Origin: Aquimarina pacifica
Lineage (GTDB): Bacteria; Bacteroidota; Bacteroidia; Flavobacteriales; Flavobacteriaceae
DNA: 64,000 nucleotides
Direction: 5' to 3'
Assembly (NCBI RefSeq): GCF_000520955.1
Contig: NZ_JACC01000040.1
Coordinates: 1 to 64,000 of the forward strand
Shown: positions 60,569 through 64,000 of the stretch, piece by piece
Layout: the number at the start of each line of letters is the position of its first letter
Numbering within the stretch: the stretch's first letter is position 1
Position numbers and translations under genes: made by a program
Notes under the pieces: model-generated
What the model saw: only the letters and a program-made list of their open reading frames with translations
Told to the model about the DNA's origin: nothing
Database searches by the model: none

Positions 60569-62071
60569 TTAATGTTCGTGACCGTGTGCAGGTGTTGAAC
60601 CCGACATTGAAGCCATTTTAACTTGATATGCTCCTGTAGTTACTACCACTTCGCCAACTTGCAGACCTTCCAGTATCTCTACATTTTCGCCATTGCGCTT
60701 TCCAAGCTTAACAGGTCGTCTTTCAAAACTTTCGCCTGATAGTTGAACGATAACGGAATAGCTTCCATAGTCTTCCAAGAGAGCATTCACAGGAATCATT
60801 GTGTTCTGTGTTGCATTTCCCATCGCTATCTGAACAGGTGTTAGACTTCCTATTGGCATATCGACGGTGGCATTGACTTCTGTAAAAACAGAAATCAAAG
60901 GATTTTCACGTTCCACGTCCTTACCAATCGAAAGGATTTTGCCCTCGGCATCAGTTACGTCTTTCCATTGGTTATCATTATCCTGATACCATATACCTTG
61001 TAAATTACCCATCGTAAGTCCGTAGTTGGGTGCTAACTGCGCTTTTAAAACTCTGGATTGATGCGTCCCAACGGTTACAAGTGTAACACCTTGTTCTACA
61101 TAATCGCCATTTGAAACAGTTATGGATTTGATAAAACCATCAAAAGGTGCACGTATTTGTTTGCTTCCGCCCGAGACACCAGACACCAATGATTGATAGT
61201 TGGCTTTGGCTATCTCGAAACTGCTCTCTACTTTTTCAAATTCAGATTTCGGGACTATTTTGGATTCGTATAGCTCTTTCTTCCTTTCATATTCCGATTT
61301 GGCCTGTTGGAATGTCGCTTTCGCGGAAGCGATATCCGTACTTAAATTATTGGATGCCAAACCTTGACTGTTCAAGCTCATCAACAACTGACCCTGTTTT
61401 ACCGCTGTACCTTCGGTTAGGTTATTTACTTTAAAATCTACCACACCATTGGATTTTGCCGCCAAGGACTTTGTAGAACCTGGCGATGGCATCCAAACAC
61501 CGGACGTATTGATAACATCGTAAATTTTACCCGTAACGACAGGTGCGGTTTGAAAATCGATTTTCCAAGCCTGCTCTTTTAAGAACGAGATACTTCCATC
61601 ATCTTCGGCAGTACCCAATGCCATTATGGCTTCATCTGCATTACTATAGACCGTAACATCGTCAATCGTTATTTTATCTGAATAGTCTGGCGTTTTCAAT
61701 TCAAAAACAAGTTGGTAACTACCAGCTTCTTTTGGTTGAATGGTAGGCGAGAATATGCCTGGTGATGAAGGTGCATCTGCGATATTGCGAATGCCTTTAT
61801 CGCCCTTAATCAAACTAAGCGTAACCGAACCTTCGCGAACGGGCTGATGCTTGTCCAACACCGTAAAGTGGGCTGCAAGCCTGCTTGGACTGCCTACTAT
61901 TAAAGCAGGGAATTCTACGAATAATTCTGTTTTGTTTGTCCAAATGGTGTGGTCCAAGCGTGGAATTTCTTCTCCTTCGTGGCTACCATCGGGATTGTGT
62001 GCGTGTGCGTCTTCTGCCTTGTTGTTACAAGACATTGCCAAAAAGGCAAGCACTATGAGTATATATTTCAT
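60569..62071 (-). CDS. CusB-type RND periplasmic adaptor with extra N-terminal domain
   Basis: 500 residues. It has a lipoprotein signal (LAMSC), a short His-containing linker (AHAHNPDGSHEGEE), then an additional beta-rich domain (about 45-150) before the HlyD/CusB core (about 185-470; STKSLAAKSNGVVDFKVNNLTEGTAVKQGQLL). The end is His-rich (TPAHGHEH). It bridges the RND pump and TolC channel. Longer than the adaptor at 43016 by the N-terminal domain. It is the second adaptor in the window. Confidence 0.92.
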   Translation of the reverse strand: MKYILIVLAFLAMSCNNKAEDAHAHNPDGSHEGEEIPRLDHTIWTNKTELFVEFPALIVGSPSRLAAHFTVLDKHQPVREGSVTLSLIKGDKGIRNIADAPSSPGIFSPTIQPKEAGSYQLVFELKTPDYSDKITIDDVTVYSNADEAIMALGTAEDDGSISFLKEQAWKIDFQTAPVVTGKIYDVINTSGVWMPSPGSTKSLAAKSNGVVDFKVNNLTEGTAVKQGQLLMSLNSQGLASNNLSTDIASAKATFQQAKSEYERKKELYESKIVPKSEFEKVESSFEIAKANYQSLVSGVSGGSKQIRAPFDGFIKSITVSNGDYVEQGVTLVTVGTHQSRVLKAQLAPNYGLTMGNLQGIWYQDNDNQWKDVTDAEGKILSIGKDVERENPLISVFTEVNATVDMPIGSLTPVQIAMGNATQNTMIPVNALLEDYGSYSVIVQLSGESFERRPVKLGKRNGENVEILEGLQVGEVVVTTGAYQVKMASMSGSTPAHGHEH

Positions 62072-62091
62072 CTGTTATATCTATTTGTTTT

Positions 62092-62334
62092 TTAGTGGTC
62101 TTGGTGTTCCTTCCCCTCATCGTGGGTATGGCTATCCGTTTTCATTTCCATAGAATCTTTTTCTACTTGAAACTCTTCTTGCTCTATGGTTTCATCGCCC
62201 ATATGGTTGCCGTCTGCATCGTGGTCGTGACCGTGTTCTTCAGTGGTTTCTGTTTTTGATTTCGTATCTCTACAAGATGTCATTGTGAAAATTGAAACTG
62301 TTAGAATTGCGAATATTATTTTGGAAATCCTCAT
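62092..62334 (-). CDS. Small His/Asp-rich lipoprotein
   Basis: 80 residues. A lipobox (MTSCRD) follows the N-terminal hydrophobic segment. The remainder is rich in His, Asp, Glu and Met (EEHGHDHDADGNHMGDE, MEMKTDSHTHDEGKEHQDH). It probably binds metal ions in the periplasm and hands them to the pump, an inference from composition and its place between channel and adaptor genes. Confidence 0.65.
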   Translation of the reverse strand: MRISKIIFAILTVSIFTMTSCRDTKSKTETTEEHGHDHDADGNHMGDETIEQEEFQVEKDSMEMKTDSHTHDEGKEHQDH

Positions 62335-62351
62335 AATTGTATGTTTAAAAT

Positions 62352-63536
62352 TTATAATTGATGTTTTAATAATTGTGCTTGAAGCAGTTGCAGTTCCTTT
62401 TCCATTTGCAACATTTTATCTGAAGCATTTCTGTAAAACTGAAGTTCTACATAGTAATCCATAAACGAATACTCGCCCAACATATAGGCTTTAAAAAGTA
62501 AATCCTCACTTTCTAAATTGCCCATTGTTGTTTGATACTCATTGTATTTTTTGAGCATCAATTCGTATCGATTATAAGTTTCCTGAAACTGTGTGTAAAG
62601 CGAAGTGCTAATTACTTGCGTATTGGACTGCTGATACTCATAATTGGCTTCGGCAGCTTTTACTTTGTTCTTGCTATTCCAAAGGGGAATCGAGACACCG
62701 CCATAAAAACCAGAATAATGACTACCGCTAACGCCTTGATAATTGTAGCCAAGTGCTACGTTTGGTAGTACTTTGTTTTTTTCCAGTTTTACTTTTTGAA
62801 GTGAAGATGTCTCAATAGCCTTTAATTCTTGCAGTAAAGGGTCATTTGATAATTTTTCCTGCCAAAGACTTTCCTCCGCACCAACTTCAATAGGCAATGC
62901 AAGTCCTGTCGAAATGCCACTAATTTCATTACCGCCGTTCAACGTTTTGAGTTTTGACAGCAAAATTTGAATTTCGGTTTCAATCTGTTCCACGGCAAAC
63001 TGCTCTTGAATCCAAGCAATTTTCGCTTTATTCAAATCTAAAATGCCTACTTGCTCGGTATCAAAAAGTTTTTGGATTTGGTCAAAAACCTGCTTGCTCT
63101 GGGTTTTTCTTTCTGCTTCAACAGTTTTTTGTTTTTGCAAGTAAGCAAGTTCCAAAAGCGTGTTCTTCGCTTTCAACAAGACTTCCTGTCTCTTGTTAGC
63201 ATAGGCTGATGCTAACTGTTGCGATTTAGACTCGTTCCATTTGCCACGAGCAGCATATACCGTTGGGAATTCAAAAGATTGCGATAGTTGATATTCGGTA
63301 TAATCTCCAGTTCTATTGTCGCCAAATGGCAAATAAAAGCCAGAAAGCTGTGGGTCGGGCAAATTATTGTTGCTCCTGTTTTCGAGTTGCTGACTTTCAA
63401 TGAATGATTGATAGCCTTTTAACTCCGTGTTATTCTGTTCTATTTCATTAAGTAGTTGCTCTATATTTTTATCCTGTGAGAAACCACTAACAAAGAACAG
63501 GCATCCGCAAATTGCGGACACGATGTGTTTATTCAT
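62352..63536 (-). CDS. TolC-family outer-membrane channel
   Basis: 394 residues: signal peptide (about 1-20), then two similar halves of long coiled-coil helices (LLNEIEQNNTELKGYQSFIESQ, LQKVKLEKNKVLPNVALGYNYQG) with short barrel strands (NYQGVSGSHYSGFYGGVSIPLWNSKNKVKAAEAN). It forms the outer-membrane exit of the second RND pump. It is the second gene of this operon after the partial gene at 63631. Confidence 0.9.
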   Translation of the reverse strand: MNKHIVSAICGCLFFVSGFSQDKNIEQLLNEIEQNNTELKGYQSFIESQQLENRSNNNLPDPQLSGFYLPFGDNRTGDYTEYQLSQSFEFPTVYAARGKWNESKSQQLASAYANKRQEVLLKAKNTLLELAYLQKQKTVEAERKTQSKQVFDQIQKLFDTEQVGILDLNKAKIAWIQEQFAVEQIETEIQILLSKLKTLNGGNEISGISTGLALPIEVGAEESLWQEKLSNDPLLQELKAIETSSLQKVKLEKNKVLPNVALGYNYQGVSGSHYSGFYGGVSIPLWNSKNKVKAAEANYEYQQSNTQVISTSLYTQFQETYNRYELMLKKYNEYQTTMGNLESEDLLFKAYMLGEYSFMDYYVELQFYRNASDKMLQMEKELQLLQAQLLKHQL

Positions 63537-63561
63537 TGTGTGAAATTTTAGGTTTAATCTT

Positions 63562-63579
63562 ACCTGTCGGCTGACAGGT
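63562..63579. promoter_or_regulatory. Inverted repeat ACCTGTC-GGCT-GACAGGT
   Basis: A perfect 7-bp inverted repeat in the 94 bases between the TolC gene and the partial His-rich gene. It could be an operator or a mRNA hairpin. Nearby, TACCGTAG occurs twice. Confidence 0.4.
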
Positions 63580-63630
63580 CTACATTTATAAAAGGAAACA
63601 GTACCGTAGCGATACCGTAGTCCTAAACGA

Positions 63631-64000
63631 TTAACCTAAAGATGGTGGGCCTCGTGAGTCGAGGGAAGAGAGGTAGGGATTAAAGTATTTATTGGGTGGA
63701 TGATAGACAGGCGATTTACTATTTTGCCTGTAATCAATTAAGAAGATATTTTGGGTTTCAAAAGAACTTTTTGCAACATCCTTTTCAACAACGGTTTGTT
63801 GCTCGATTGTATTCCTTTCAAGTAAGACTATATCGCTGGATACCGTGGAATGGATGTGCATATCCATAACGAACCCAAAAAACCCATAAGGGGATTCTTC
63901 TTCGTGGGAATCATCATCGTGATGATGATGTTCGCCAGTATGGGCAATATCTGAATGGGAATGAGCGTCCTCGTGTTGATGGTGCAAATGCGGAAAAACC
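63631..64000 (-). CDS. His-rich secreted protein, 5' end outside the window (partial)
   Basis: The reading frame is open to the right edge (VFPHLHHQHEDAHS..), so the start lies beyond 64000. A TTG at 63987 looks like a start but is internal. The visible part is rich in His (HSDIAHTGEHHHHDDDSHEEE) and ends DSRGPPSLG. As with the gene at 48829, it heads an RND operon, and both end with a PP motif. It may bind or sense metal in the periplasm. Confidence 0.65.
   Translation of the reverse strand, partial: VFPHLHHQHEDAHSHSDIAHTGEHHHHDDDSHEEESPYGFFGFVMDMHIHSTVSSDIVLLERNTIEQQTVVEKDVAKSSFETQNIFLIDYRQNSKSPVYHPPNKYFNPYLSSLDSRGPPSLG

Larger units (their letters stand above)
15628..64000. mobile_element. 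Integrative conjugative element (left end and body; right end outside window)
   Basis: The left end is inferred at the 3' part of tRNA-Pro(TGG). The element contains integrase, a CTnDOT-type tra set (traE-traN), RteC, excisionase-like HTH, replication proteins, VirD4, relaxase, accessory Mob, ssb and heavy-metal and anti-phage cargo. No second copy of the tRNA 3' end (TTCGAATCCTGCCACCCC) is seen to the right, so attR lies beyond 64000. Size is therefore above 48 kb. Genes are mostly on the - strand. Confidence 0.85.

Overview
The window is Bacteroidota DNA, most likely from a marine member of the Flavobacteriaceae. It is AT-rich, and several upstream regions carry the Bacteroidota -7 box TAnnTTTG. 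The gene families are typical of the group: CarboxypepD-reg/TonB receptors, a PepSY protein, short-Q-loop cydAB, CTnDOT-type tra genes and RteC. The genus cannot be read from the sequence alone.

Positions 1-15.6 kb look like host chromosome. The first 5.5 kb holds unrelated single genes on the + strand: membrane protein, zinc-finger-like secreted protein, beta-propeller protein, VOC protein, amidohydrolase and DUF1801 protein. They are separated by related intergenic repeats, several beginning TAACAA, which gives a cassette-like look. A metal-import-like locus follows (5.7-11.7 kb): a small CxGKC secreted protein, a Met-rich outer-membrane protein, a TonB receptor, a PepSY protein and a lipoprotein. 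Then come an OmpA protein, tRNA-Pro(GGG), cydAB (- strand) and tRNA-Pro(TGG).

From about 15.6 kb to the right edge the window is one integrative conjugative element (ICE) whose right end lies outside. It starts at tRNA-Pro(TGG) with a tyrosine integrase. It carries traE-traN for the type IV secretion channel (18.7-25.5 kb), an amidase, a complete QatABCD anti-phage system (26.5-31.2 kb), a replication/excision/RteC module (31.9-34.7 kb) and a mobilisation module with coupling protein, relaxase, accessory Mob protein and candidate oriT (52-55.3 kb). A leading-type region (55.5-57.4 kb) holds ssb, a DUF6876 gene and long imperfect hairpin repeats.

The main cargo is a heavy-metal island in two blocks. 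Block 1 (34.7-49.2 kb, all - strand) runs from a small His-rich secreted protein through an RND pump fused to a TolC protein, its adaptor, a PII-like protein, Fur, a SpoIIAA-like protein, a P1B ATPase with an SPC motif, a second Fur, a second SpoIIAA-like protein, a membrane protein, a YceI-like protein and a P1B ATPase with a CPC motif, ending in two tiny paralogous membrane proteins. A TonB receptor (49.5-51.8 kb) lies beside it. Block 2 (57.5-64 kb) is a second RND system with separate adaptor, TolC protein and His-rich proteins; its first gene runs off the window. A CDF exporter sits next to the integrase.

The most interesting observations are: QatABCD on an ICE with a terminator-like hairpin just before qatA; a 13-base motif repeated exactly near int, the excision/replication operon and the mob operon; a second shared regulatory motif (TTAGGCCTA); the duplicated Fur/SpoIIAA-like pairs; the tandem NRRNRRNKK small proteins; and small secreted proteins with a C-terminal PP motif heading each metal operon. 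All functions are inferred from sequence alone; no database search was possible.
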